Positions 45,245 through 52,966 of a stretch of DNA of 64,000 nt are shown here, in pieces. Made by a program: the position numbers and the translations under genes. A model generated the notes under the pieces. That model saw only the letters and a list, made by a program, of their open reading frames with translations. It had not been told where the DNA came from and ran no database searches. Numbering within the stretch: the first letter of the stretch is position 1; each line of letters begins with the position of its first letter. The DNA comes from Pseudoalteromonas sp. T1lg75 (lineage in GTDB: Bacteria; Pseudomonadota; Gammaproteobacteria; Enterobacterales; Alteromonadaceae), in assembly GCF_002964705.1 (NCBI RefSeq), contig NZ_PQCD01000036.1, positions 38,795 through 102,794 on the forward strand. The letters are read 5' to 3'.

Positions 45245-46381
45245 ATGGCGACAACTGACACGGTTAAAAAGAAGCAACGCCTGGCCTCTTTGGATGCCTT
45301 ACGCGGCTTTGATATGTTTTGGATCCTCGGCGGTCAGGGCATTTTCGCCGCACTTTTGGTGTTAACGGGTTGGCAAGGCTGGAAAGCATTCGAGGCGCAT
45401 ACGCTGCACTCTTCCTGGCATGGCTTCACCTTTTACGATCTGATTTTTCCGCTCTTTATATTTTTATCGGGCGTGGCCATGGGCTTAAGCCCTAAACGCA
45501 TCGACCATTTACCCGTTAATGAGCGACGACCCTATTACCAAAAGGCTCTCAAACGACTCATCATGCTGTGTGCTTTTGGCGTGCTCTATAACCATGGTTG
45601 GGGCACCGGCATGCCTATGGCGCTGGATGAAATCCGCTATGCCAGCGTGCTTGGACGCATTGCCATTGCCTGGTTTATTGCCGCCATGCTAGTCTGGCAC
45701 ACCTCTATGCGCACTCAGGTGATGGTGGTCGTTGGCATCTTAGTGGGTTATTGGCTTTGGCTTTGTTTTATTCCCGTGCCCGGCGGGGTTGCCGGTGATC
45801 TAAGTGCGCCGGGCAGCTGGAACGCCTGGGTTGACCAACGCCTGTTACCGGGAATTACTTATCAAAATAGGCCGGTTGATCCTGAGGGACTATTGTCGAA
45901 TATTCCCGCGGTGGCCAACGCCATGCTGGGAGTCTTTGCCGGGCGTCTGATTGCTCAAGCGCAAGAGCGTGGGCAGTGGCGAATTACCGCTATATTGCTG
46001 GGCTGCGGGCTTGTTAGCCTGCTCTTGGGCTGGCTATGGGACGGTATTTTTCCTGTTAACAAAGAGCTTTGGACCAGCTCCTTTGTGCTGGTGACCGTGG
46101 GCTGGAGTGCCGTGTTGCTGGCGGTATTCTACGCCTTGGTTGATGTCCTGGGTCTTCAACGGTGGGCTTATCCCTTTGCGATTATCGGCGCTAATTCCAT
46201 CATTATTTACCTGGCCTCAAGCCTGGTGAGCTGGAGCCATGTATCGAAAAGCCTGTTTGGCGGCGTGATACGTGCCGTCCCTGAGCCTTGGCAGCCCTTG
46301 GTTGGTGTAATAGCGCTGCTGGGCGTACAGTTGCTGGTGCTACACTGGATGTATCGACGCAAGATCTTTGTCAGTGTCTAA
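45245..46381 (+). CDS. nagX: NagX, HGSNAT-like multi-pass membrane protein
   Basis: 378 residues, about ten hydrophobic segments. N-terminal RLASLDALRGFDMFWILGG and FYDLIFPLFIFLSGVAMGLS are hallmarks of the DUF5009/heparan-alpha-glucosaminide acetyltransferase-like family named NagX in the Shewanella GlcNAc regulon. Its molecular role (transport or transacylation of the amino sugar) is unproven. The position between nagA and nagB supports involvement in GlcNAc use. Confidence 0.88.
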   Translation: MATTDTVKKKQRLASLDALRGFDMFWILGGQGIFAALLVLTGWQGWKAFEAHTLHSSWHGFTFYDLIFPLFIFLSGVAMGLSPKRIDHLPVNERRPYYQKALKRLIMLCAFGVLYNHGWGTGMPMALDEIRYASVLGRIAIAWFIAAMLVWHTSMRTQVMVVVGILVGYWLWLCFIPVPGGVAGDLSAPGSWNAWVDQRLLPGITYQNRPVDPEGLLSNIPAVANAMLGVFAGRLIAQAQERGQWRITAILLGCGLVSLLLGWLWDGIFPVNKELWTSSFVLVTVGWSAVLLAVFYALVDVLGLQRWAYPFAIIGANSIIIYLASSLVSWSHVSKSLFGGVIRAVPEPWQPLVGVIALLGVQLLVLHWMYRRKIFVSV

Positions 46382-46479
46382 GCCTTTATCCAGAGTAGGT
46401 AACAGCGAACAAAGCTAAAACAAAAATCCATGCCTGTTTCGTCGCTTTGGCTTTACAAGGGGAAATGAAAAAGGTAAAA

Positions 46480-46495
46480 ATGACAGCGTTGTCAT
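46480..46495. promoter_or_regulatory. Second NagR-type operator, upstream of nagB
   Basis: ATGACAGCGTTGTCAT, a 16-base palindrome nearly identical to the one at 42961-42976 (ATGACAACGCTGTCAT). It indicates that nagB has its own NagR-controlled promoter, although it follows nagX in the same direction. Confidence 0.7.
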
Positions 46496-46532
46496 AATGG
46501 TGTGACCTAATAACCATCCCTATTAGGCGCTG

Positions 46533-46587
46533 ATCTATGGTCAGGGGCCAATTGCACGGAGCGCTTGACCATAGATACCATTTTTTT
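46533..46587 (+). promoter_or_regulatory. Leader hairpin with U-run before nagB (possible attenuator)
   Basis: ATCTATGGTCA (46533-46543) and TGACCATAGAT (46566-46576) are perfect 11-base inverted repeats around a 22-base loop; four bases later comes a run of seven T (about 46581-46587). The nagB ATG is at 46610. In RNA this would form a stem followed by a U tract, the general form of an intrinsic attenuator. Confidence 0.45.
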
Positions 46588-46609
46588 CAACTTTAACAAC
46601 GAGCTAGAC

Positions 46610-47404
46610 ATGCAAATTGTGATTCTAAAAGACGCGGCGGCGGTTGCTCACTATGGCTGTGAGCTGTTTGCGGCGCAGTTAAACAAACAGCCTGCCTCGG
46701 TATTGGGTTTAGCGACCGGTTCAACGCCCGTGGCCTTGTATCAAAACCTGATCAAGCTAAACCAGCAAGGGGATATAAGCTTTGCCCAGGCGCAGAGTTT
46801 TAACCTCGATGAATACCTGGGCTTGCCCGGTGAACATCCGCAAAGTTACCGCTACTTTATGAATCAGCAGTTGTTTAATCATATTGATATCGATATTAAC
46901 AACACCCATGTGCCGCCAGGCAATGCGGACGATCCATTGACCGCGTGCGAGCAGTACGAGCGGCAAATAGCCGAGGCAGGTGGGATTGATTTGCAACTGC
47001 TTGGCATAGGTCGCAACGGCCATATTGGCTTTAATGAACCCTCGTCCGGCTTGACCTCACGTACCCGGGTAAAAACCCTGACCAAAGCAACCATTGCCGA
47101 TAATGCGCGCTTCTTTGCCGAGGGCGAATACCAGCCCCATTTATCCATCACCATGGGTATAGGCACCATATTGGATGCCAAAAAGGTGGTATTACTGGCA
47201 ACTGGCGAGAGTAAGGCTGCGGCCATTGCCGCCACGGTCGAAGGGCCGCTCAGTGCCGCTTGCCCGGCATCGGCGCTGCAAATGCATCAAAATGCGGTGC
47301 TGGTGATAGATGAAGCAGCGGCAAGTAAGTTGGCGGATGTGGATTTCTACAAACATATTGAAGCCGAAAACCAAAAGCTGTTAAAGCGCCTTGGCAAAAG
47401 ATAA
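46610..47404 (+). CDS. nagB: Glucosamine-6-phosphate deaminase
   Basis: Converts glucosamine-6-P to fructose-6-P and ammonia. The ATG at 46610 gives [13 protein letters not shown] (264 residues), matching the family start; the frame opens upstream. Motifs: [12 protein letters not shown] (phosphate loop), [17 protein letters not shown] (catalytic Asp), [14 protein letters not shown] (catalytic His and Glu). The enzyme links GlcNAc catabolism to glycolysis. Confidence 0.94.
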   Translation: MQIVILKDAAAVAHYGCELFAAQLNKQPASVLGLATGSTPVALYQNLIKLNQQGDISFAQAQSFNLDEYLGLPGEHPQSYRYFMNQQLFNHIDIDINNTHVPPGNADDPLTACEQYERQIAEAGGIDLQLLGIGRNGHIGFNEPSSGLTSRTRVKTLTKATIADNARFFAEGEYQPHLSITMGIGTILDAKKVVLLATGESKAAAIAATVEGPLSAACPASALQMHQNAVLVIDEAAASKLADVDFYKHIEAENQKLLKRLGKR

Positions 47405-47423
47405 CTTCTTCATTAGCTAGATT

Positions 47424-47449
47424 AAAAAGCCCTAATTAGGGCTTTTTTT
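47424..47449. terminator. Terminator of nagB
   Basis: AAAAAGCCCTAA directly facing TTAGGGCTTTTTTT: perfect stem with T run to 47449. Confidence 0.88.
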
Positions 47450-47519
47450 GTCGCTGTCGATAGGCCGCAAATATGCTAGGGTAGAGGCATTCGATTTTTT
47501 GGCCCGTGTTTAGATTTAG

Positions 47520-48440
47520 ATGTTGCAATACTCCCAGTTGCCCCTCGACCGTCACTCCAGTGACCGCAAAGACCCAAATTGGCTTATTAACAAGCGCCAA
47601 GGTGGGCGTTATGTGCTTATCAATAACGACCATAATTTGTTTGTTCCAGACTCACCCATCGCTGCTTTTGTCGATTATCAAGCCGTAAAAGAGTTTGATG
47701 TGGATAATGCCATCTATCTGGGCGAGCACGAGCAGCAGCATTACTTCGCCCTGGATGTCAGTGCACCGCTGGCCGAGATAAAGCAGTTCGCCGGCCATGA
47801 ATTCGTTGATATCCGCAAGTATGGACCCGTGGTTGATGCCCATGATGCGGCCATTTTAGTGCTGGCTCGGGGCCTGTGCCACTGGCATAAAACTCACACA
47901 TTTTGTGGTCGCTGCGGCACCCAAAACTTTGTCGCCGAGGCCGGTCATGCGCGTAAATGCAGCAATAAGAACTGTCGCCACTTAACCTTCCCAAGAACCG
48001 ACCCTGCGGTGATCATGTTGGTTCATTATCCCTTTAGCGATGGTATTGAGCGTTGCTTATTGGGCCGTCAGGCGAGTTGGCCTCAAGGCGTTTATTCTAC
48101 CTTGGCCGGATTTGTAGACCCGGGTGAAACGCTCGAAGCCGCCGTGGCCCGTGAGGTGATGGAAGAGGCGGGGGTGGAGGTGGAAAACCCCAGGTATATC
48201 GCCTCTCAGCCGTGGCCTTTTCCCAGCTCTTTAATGCTCGGCTATATGGCCAAAGCAAAAAGCACAGATATCTTTGTTGACCAGGACGAGCTCAGCGAGG
48301 CGAGATGGTTTTCCCGTCAGGAGCTGCGCGATTTTGGTAACTGGGGGGACGAGGGCGAGCATTTCAAATTGCCCCGTCAGGACTCTATCTCACGGTTTTT
48401 GATCGACTCTTGGATAGCACAGAATGAGGACCAGGAATGA
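47520..48440 (+). CDS. nudC: NAD(+) diphosphatase / RNA NAD-decapping hydrolase NudC
   Basis: Hydrolyses NAD(H) and removes the NAD cap from RNA 5' ends. 306 residues: zinc ribbon C129, C132, C147, C152; Nudix box about 197-219 (GFVDPGETLE...REVMEEAGV); the NADH-pyrophosphatase signature SQPWPFPSSLMLG follows. Its 3' end overlaps metC by 4 bases. Confidence 0.94.
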   Translation: MLQYSQLPLDRHSSDRKDPNWLINKRQGGRYVLINNDHNLFVPDSPIAAFVDYQAVKEFDVDNAIYLGEHEQQHYFALDVSAPLAEIKQFAGHEFVDIRKYGPVVDAHDAAILVLARGLCHWHKTHTFCGRCGTQNFVAEAGHARKCSNKNCRHLTFPRTDPAVIMLVHYPFSDGIERCLLGRQASWPQGVYSTLAGFVDPGETLEAAVAREVMEEAGVEVENPRYIASQPWPFPSSLMLGYMAKAKSTDIFVDQDELSEARWFSRQELRDFGNWGDEGEHFKLPRQDSISRFLIDSWIAQNEDQE

Positions 48441-49615
48441 AAAAAGAAACGCAGCTGATCGCCGCCGGGCGCAGTAAAAAGTACACTCAGGGGGGTGTGA
48501 ACCCTGTATTGCAGCGGGCATCCACCGTGGTATTCGACAGCGTGGCCGAATTTAAAGAAGCGGCTAAAAATTGCGGTAATCGCGCCTTATTTTACGGTCG
48601 TCGCGGCACCAATACCCATTTTGCCCTGCAAGAAGCCATTGCCGAGCTAGAAGGCGGCGCCGGCTGTGCCTTGTATCCAAGCGGCGCGGCAGCCATTGCC
48701 AATACGCTGTTGTCATTTGTGAAGGCCGGGGATCATATCCTGATGATGGATACCGCTTATGAGCCAACCCGTGACTTTTGCAATAAGGTTCTGAGCGGAC
48801 TAGGCGTAAGCACTACCTATTACGATCCCATGATAGGCGCAGGCATAAGCGAACTAATTCAGGACAACACCCGAGTGCTGTTTATGGAGTCTCCCGGGTC
48901 CATCACCATGGAGGTACAGGATGTGCCGGCCCTGGTTAAGGTGGCCAAGGAGCATGGCTTAATTACCATGCTCGATAATACGTACGGCAATGGCCTGCAG
49001 TTTCGCCCCTTGGATCACGGCGTCGATATTAGTATCCAGGCCGCCACCAAATATATTGTTGGCCACAGCGATGTGATGATGGGTGTCAGTGTTGCCAACG
49101 AGCGCTACTGGCCCACCTTGCGTGAGCAATCCTACCTGCTTGGTCAGTGCTGCAGCGCCGACGATGCTTATATGGCGCTGCGCGGTTTGCGCACCATGGC
49201 GGTGCGTTTGGCACAGCATGAGCAGGCGGCGCTAACGGTGGCAAACTGGATAAGCACCCACCCGCTGGTTGACCATGTGCGTCATCCGGCGTTACCAAGC
49301 TGTCCTGGGCATGAGCACTTTAAGCGTGATTTTCACGGCAGCAATGGTTTGTTCTCCGTGGTAATGAAAAAGGGCAATCAGCAGGCGCTGGATGCTTTGG
49401 TTGAAGCCTTGCATCACTTTAAAATGGGCTTTTCCTGGGGCGGGTATGAGAGTTTGATCACCACGGGGCTGACCATGGCGCCGCTGCGCAGCGTGACCGG
49501 TTGGGCGCATGGGCCGATTATTCGCCTGCATATTGGCTTAGAGAATGTGGATGACCTGATAGAGGATCTGAGTCAGGGTCTGGATGTGTATGCTAAGGTT
49601 TGTGCTCAGGCTTAG
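48437..49615 (+). CDS. metC: Cystathionine beta-lyase (MetC-type PLP enzyme)
   Basis: Cleaves cystathionine to homocysteine, supplying metE. 392 residues of the Cys/Met PLP family: PLP lysine K205 in AATKYIVGHSD, LDNTYGNG (PLP-nitrogen Asp), and YGRRGTNTH. The N-terminus MKKETQLIAAGR is typical of MetC. The ATGA overlap with nudC implies coupling. MetB/MetZ-like activity cannot be excluded from sequence, but the closest resemblance is to MetC. Confidence 0.9.
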   Translation: MKKETQLIAAGRSKKYTQGGVNPVLQRASTVVFDSVAEFKEAAKNCGNRALFYGRRGTNTHFALQEAIAELEGGAGCALYPSGAAAIANTLLSFVKAGDHILMMDTAYEPTRDFCNKVLSGLGVSTTYYDPMIGAGISELIQDNTRVLFMESPGSITMEVQDVPALVKVAKEHGLITMLDNTYGNGLQFRPLDHGVDISIQAATKYIVGHSDVMMGVSVANERYWPTLREQSYLLGQCCSADDAYMALRGLRTMAVRLAQHEQAALTVANWISTHPLVDHVRHPALPSCPGHEHFKRDFHGSNGLFSVVMKKGNQQALDALVEALHHFKMGFSWGGYESLITTGLTMAPLRSVTGWAHGPIIRLHIGLENVDDLIEDLSQGLDVYAKVCAQA

Positions 49616-49652
49616 CCCACAAGCCGTAGACTTTACTGAAACATCTTTTTAC

Positions 49653-49680
49653 AAGCGCTCATACTTTTGAGCGCTTTTTT
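49653..49680 (+). terminator. Terminator of metC
   Basis: AAGCGCTCA - TACTTT - TGAGCGCTT then T residues to 49680. Confidence 0.88.
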
Positions 49681-49705
49681 CATTTATAGTGGTAAGCAAC
49701 TAATA

Positions 49706-49867
49706 ATACCAATTGCATTAAATAGATGGTCTATTATGGCGTCAGATAAATGGCCCAATGACAAGGCGAAAATTTCAGTATGTAGTTGTTCTACATCTGT
49801 AATTTTAAACGATGTAAGTGGGTTATTTAGCTCGCAAGAATGATAAGAACTTTAATAAAATTGGTAT
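49706..49867 (+). mobile_element. MITE-like element, copy B
   Basis: 162-base non-coding element bounded by ATACCAATT (49706-49714) and AATTGGTAT (49859-49867). TAATAA occurs just outside both TACCAATT/AATTGGTA ends, a possible target duplication. Aligns with the reverse complement of 26507-26715, but is shorter because the central hairpin segment is missing. Lies 18 bases before the ABC permease gene. Confidence 0.75.
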
Positions 49868-49885
49868 AATAATAAGGATAACGCC

Positions 49886-50695
49886 ATGGACCCTGTGCGT
49901 ATCGGCAAGCTTATGCAGTTTGAGCTAGCGCGGCATTTTTTAACTAAGAAAGCCTGGCTGGCACTGTTGGCCTTTGCCCTGGTGTGGCTGATGATTTACC
50001 GCTATGGCGTGTATGAAGCGGTGAATATCTTGGCTCAGCCGGAGTTTGAGCAGTTTATTTTAGCCGTGTTTGGCAACCTAGGTCTGCAAAGCCTGTTGCA
50101 TTGGCCCGATGCCGAGATGGCGGTGTATTGCCTAATCGCCATGATCACCTTTCCGCCCTTTATCATCTATTTGTGCAGCGATCAGTTTGTCAGTGACCGT
50201 GAGCGCGGCACTCTGCGCTTTATTGCCTTGCGGGCCACACGCCTGGAAATAGTACTGGGACGTTTTTTCGGTCATGCCCTCAGTACCGCATTCTTAATTG
50301 CCATTAGTTTGTGTGGGGCGCTTATTTTGGTGGCGCTGCGCGATATCAGTATTCTTCCACAAGCGCTTTGGCATGCCTTGCAGTTTGAACTTCTGCTGCT
50401 GGTGAATTTAATGCCCTTTATTGCCCTGATGTCCTTGCTCAATACCGTGGCACGCTCATCGCGAATGGCGCTGATTTACGTGATTTTACTCTACACCCTG
50501 GGCTTACTGATCTTATCCATCTTGCAGGTGAAACTGGGTGTGCCCGAGGCGCTGGATTATTTGTTCCCCGGTGAGCCGCTCGACCAAATTGCCACCTTAC
50601 GCCCGCCTTTAATGAGTGCGGTGTTGTGGCCGTTAGTGCAAACGGGGCTCTTCCTGGGGCTTGGCTTTTATAAATTTCAGCGAGGCAGTTTATGA
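49886..50695 (+). CDS. ABC-2 type transporter permease
   Basis: 269-residue inner-membrane permease with about six membrane segments (for example 23-40, 90-118, 130-160, 170-195, 200-225, 240-262). FVSDRERGTLRFIALRATR is the typical coupling-helix/GTLRFLL region of ABC-2 exporters. It overlaps the ATP-binding gene by 4 bases. Substrate unknown. Confidence 0.85.
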   Translation: MDPVRIGKLMQFELARHFLTKKAWLALLAFALVWLMIYRYGVYEAVNILAQPEFEQFILAVFGNLGLQSLLHWPDAEMAVYCLIAMITFPPFIIYLCSDQFVSDRERGTLRFIALRATRLEIVLGRFFGHALSTAFLIAISLCGALILVALRDISILPQALWHALQFELLLLVNLMPFIALMSLLNTVARSSRMALIYVILLYTLGLLILSILQVKLGVPEALDYLFPGEPLDQIATLRPPLMSAVLWPLVQTGLFLGLGFYKFQRGSL

Positions 50696-51603
50696 GTTTG
50701 CTAATAGAAGCGAAGGGCATCAGTCATTTTTTTGGTGCCAAGCAAGCGCTGCAAGATGTGAATATCGAGTTGGCGGCGGGCAAACCTATAGCCCTGGTCG
50801 GCCCTAATGGTGCCGGTAAGACCACCTTGTTCAGCATGATATGCGGTTATTTGCAACCAAGCCAGGGGGAGATCCGAGTGCTTGGCCATAAGCCGGGCAG
50901 TGCGGCTCTGTTCGGCCAGCTTTCGGCGCTGCCACAAGATGCTTTACTCAGTCCGGATTTTAGCGTTGGTGAACAGCTAGGTCTGTTTGCGCGGCTGCAA
51001 GGGTTTAGTCGTGCCAAGGCGCGCAGCGAATGCGAGCGGGTATTGGAACTGGTGAACCTGTCCGAGACCCTCAATAACCGCCCCAATGAACTGTCACACG
51101 GCATGAAAAAGCGCATCTGTATCGCTCAGGCGCTGATCGGCTCACCTAAACTGGTGATGCTCGATGAAGCCACCGCCGGTCTCGATCCGGTCAATGCCAG
51201 GGCTATTCGCGAGTTGGTGAGTATGCACAGCGACCACACCACCTTTGTGCTCAGTTCTCATGATTTGTCCGAGCTCGAACGTTTGTGTGACCGCGTCTTG
51301 TATTTACGCCAGGGGCAACTGGCAACTCACGAACTTAATCAAGGCGGTGCGCAGCTTCGCTATCTTACCCTGCAATTGCGTGAACAAGATGAGCAGGTGT
51401 TAGCGCACCTGAACGCCCTTGATCAAGTTGTTGAGGTGAGTAATAGTCAACGTAATGAATTTGTGATTGGCTACAAACATCTGGCTGACACCGAGGCCAT
51501 GGATATTCAGGTGCTAAGATTATGTCATCAGCAAGGATGGCAATACCGGGCGCTGGTCAATGGCCACACACTCGAAAACCAACTTTTTGCAACAGGAGCC
51601 TAA
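50692..51603 (+). CDS. ABC transporter ATP-binding protein
   Basis: 303 residues: Walker A GPNGAGKTT (about 38-46), Q-loop region, signature LSHGMKKR (a variant of LSGGQ), Walker B LVMLDEATAGLDP, and the H-loop SSHDLSEL. A C-terminal extension of about 90 residues is typical of CcmA/NatA-type ATPases. With the upstream permease it forms an exporter; the small PH-domain gene follows 1 base after its stop. Confidence 0.93.
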   Translation: MSLLIEAKGISHFFGAKQALQDVNIELAAGKPIALVGPNGAGKTTLFSMICGYLQPSQGEIRVLGHKPGSAALFGQLSALPQDALLSPDFSVGEQLGLFARLQGFSRAKARSECERVLELVNLSETLNNRPNELSHGMKKRICIAQALIGSPKLVMLDEATAGLDPVNARAIRELVSMHSDHTTFVLSSHDLSELERLCDRVLYLRQGQLATHELNQGGAQLRYLTLQLREQDEQVLAHLNALDQVVEVSNSQRNEFVIGYKHLADTEAMDIQVLRLCHQQGWQYRALVNGHTLENQLFATGA

Positions 51604-51604
51604 T

Positions 51605-51979
51605 ATGGGACTTTTAAGTGGATTAATGGGAAATGCCAGTGAAGTGGACGGCGAGGAGCTGGAAGCCCTGCTCGAAGAAATTCTGGCTCCGGGAGAGAAC
51701 CTGGAAAAGGCTTACAAGGTGATCCGTGATTTATTCTTGTTTACCAACAAACGCTTAATCTTGGTGGACAAACAAGGGATGACGGGATCAAAAATGGAGG
51801 TGCTCAGCATTCCTTACGGGAAGATCACCAAGTTCAGTAAAGAAAGCGCCGGCCACTTTGATATGGATGCGGAGCTGAAGATCTGGATAGGCTCGGATAA
51901 GGAGCCGTTGACAAAGAACTTTAAGGCCGGTGACAACATTAATGAGGTTTATCGAATATTGTCACGCTACGCTTTGTAA
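51605..51979 (+). CDS. Bacterial PH-domain protein (bPH_1, YvbH-like)
   Basis: 124 residues with start ATG at 51605 (MGLLSGLMGNASEVD) after GGAG; the frame opens further upstream within the ABC gene. The whole protein is one bacterial pleckstrin-homology domain: AYKVIRDLFLFTNKRLILVDKQG, SIPYGKITKFS, ESAGHFDMDAELKIWI, closely following the Bacillus YvbH/YyaB pattern. Ligand and function are unknown. Nearly contiguous with the ABC genes. Confidence 0.88.
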   Translation: MGLLSGLMGNASEVDGEELEALLEEILAPGENLEKAYKVIRDLFLFTNKRLILVDKQGMTGSKMEVLSIPYGKITKFSKESAGHFDMDAELKIWIGSDKEPLTKNFKAGDNINEVYRILSRYAL

Positions 51980-52104
51980 GAATTTGTACCTATATCTAAC
52001 AATACCTAACATTTATTTAAAACAATCAAATGGTTAGTTAAGTTATAATTCAGTTCAGCGGCGCTAGAGTGGCGCTGCTTTATTTAGATATAGGGAAATC
52101 TATT

Positions 52105-52896
52105 ATGAAAAAACTAACTGTTGCCATCGCATCTGTACTTTTCTCAGGCGCTGCATTCGCCCAATCTTATCAGTCGATCACCGACCTTGAATACGTTAAC
52201 TTCGACTCTGATGACTTTGTTTCTTTAAGCTCTAAGTACTATTTCGCGCCTAAGCAAGTACTTGGCCCGCTGGATCAGTTTGAATACATCAACAAAACAA
52301 CCAATGTATATGGCGGTCTTGCTGATAGTGACTTTGCCACTAGCTACAATGTAGGCGGTGAATACTTCTACAATAGCTTTGTATTTGGCGCATCATACAT
52401 CACCACTGACTACGACGACTTCGGTGACATCGATGGTTACACACTAAGCCTGGGTTACCTGGTAAACGACAACCTGTTGTTCAAGGTTGAGCGTGAAGAT
52501 TATGAACAGGCAAGCGACGTTTTCTACTTTTCAGGTCAATACAATCACCAGCTAAACGCTACCGATTACATCGGTTTCACTGCAAAAGTTGATGACGGAT
52601 TCGATCATCGTGAAGTAAGTGCAAAATACTTTAAAGATCTGCAGCATGGTAACTACCTAACGATTGAAGGGACATTTATCGATATTGAAGATGGAGACAG
52701 CTACTGGCAGCTTGGCTCTAGCTACTACTTCAGCAAAGCAACCTCTGCATTCGTTCAGTTTGATGAAGAAGACAACTATGGCTTCGGTGCTAAGCACTTC
52801 TTCACTACCAACTTTGCTGTGACTGCCGGTTATGGTAATAACTGGGATGACTCAGACCTAGATCAGTACTACCTAAAAGCGACGGCGCAGTTCTAA
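52105..52896 (+). CDS. Putative outer-membrane porin (beta-barrel)
   Basis: 263 residues. ATG at 52105 gives MKKLTVAIASVLFSGAAFA|QS, a clear Sec signal; upstream in-frame start is less likely. The mature part has many alternating Tyr/Phe/Asp strands and ends in KATAQF, a C-terminal aromatic residue expected for outer-membrane barrels. It resembles the putative porin family of marine gammaproteobacteria. Substrate unknown. Followed by a strong terminator. Confidence 0.78.
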   Translation: MKKLTVAIASVLFSGAAFAQSYQSITDLEYVNFDSDDFVSLSSKYYFAPKQVLGPLDQFEYINKTTNVYGGLADSDFATSYNVGGEYFYNSFVFGASYITTDYDDFGDIDGYTLSLGYLVNDNLLFKVEREDYEQASDVFYFSGQYNHQLNATDYIGFTAKVDDGFDHREVSAKYFKDLQHGNYLTIEGTFIDIEDGDSYWQLGSSYYFSKATSAFVQFDEEDNYGFGAKHFFTTNFAVTAGYGNNWDDSDLDQYYLKATAQF

Positions 52897-52917
52897 TCTG
52901 CTCGGGATTCTAGGAAT

Positions 52918-52948
52918 AAAAAAAGCCGCGATTATCGCGGCTTTTTTG
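52918..52948. terminator. Bidirectional terminator between the porin and M2 peptidase genes
   Basis: AAAAAAGCCGCG - ATTAT - CGCGGCTTTTTT, perfect stem between convergent genes. Confidence 0.9.
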
Positions 52949-52966
52949 TTATTTAACAGTAGCTTA

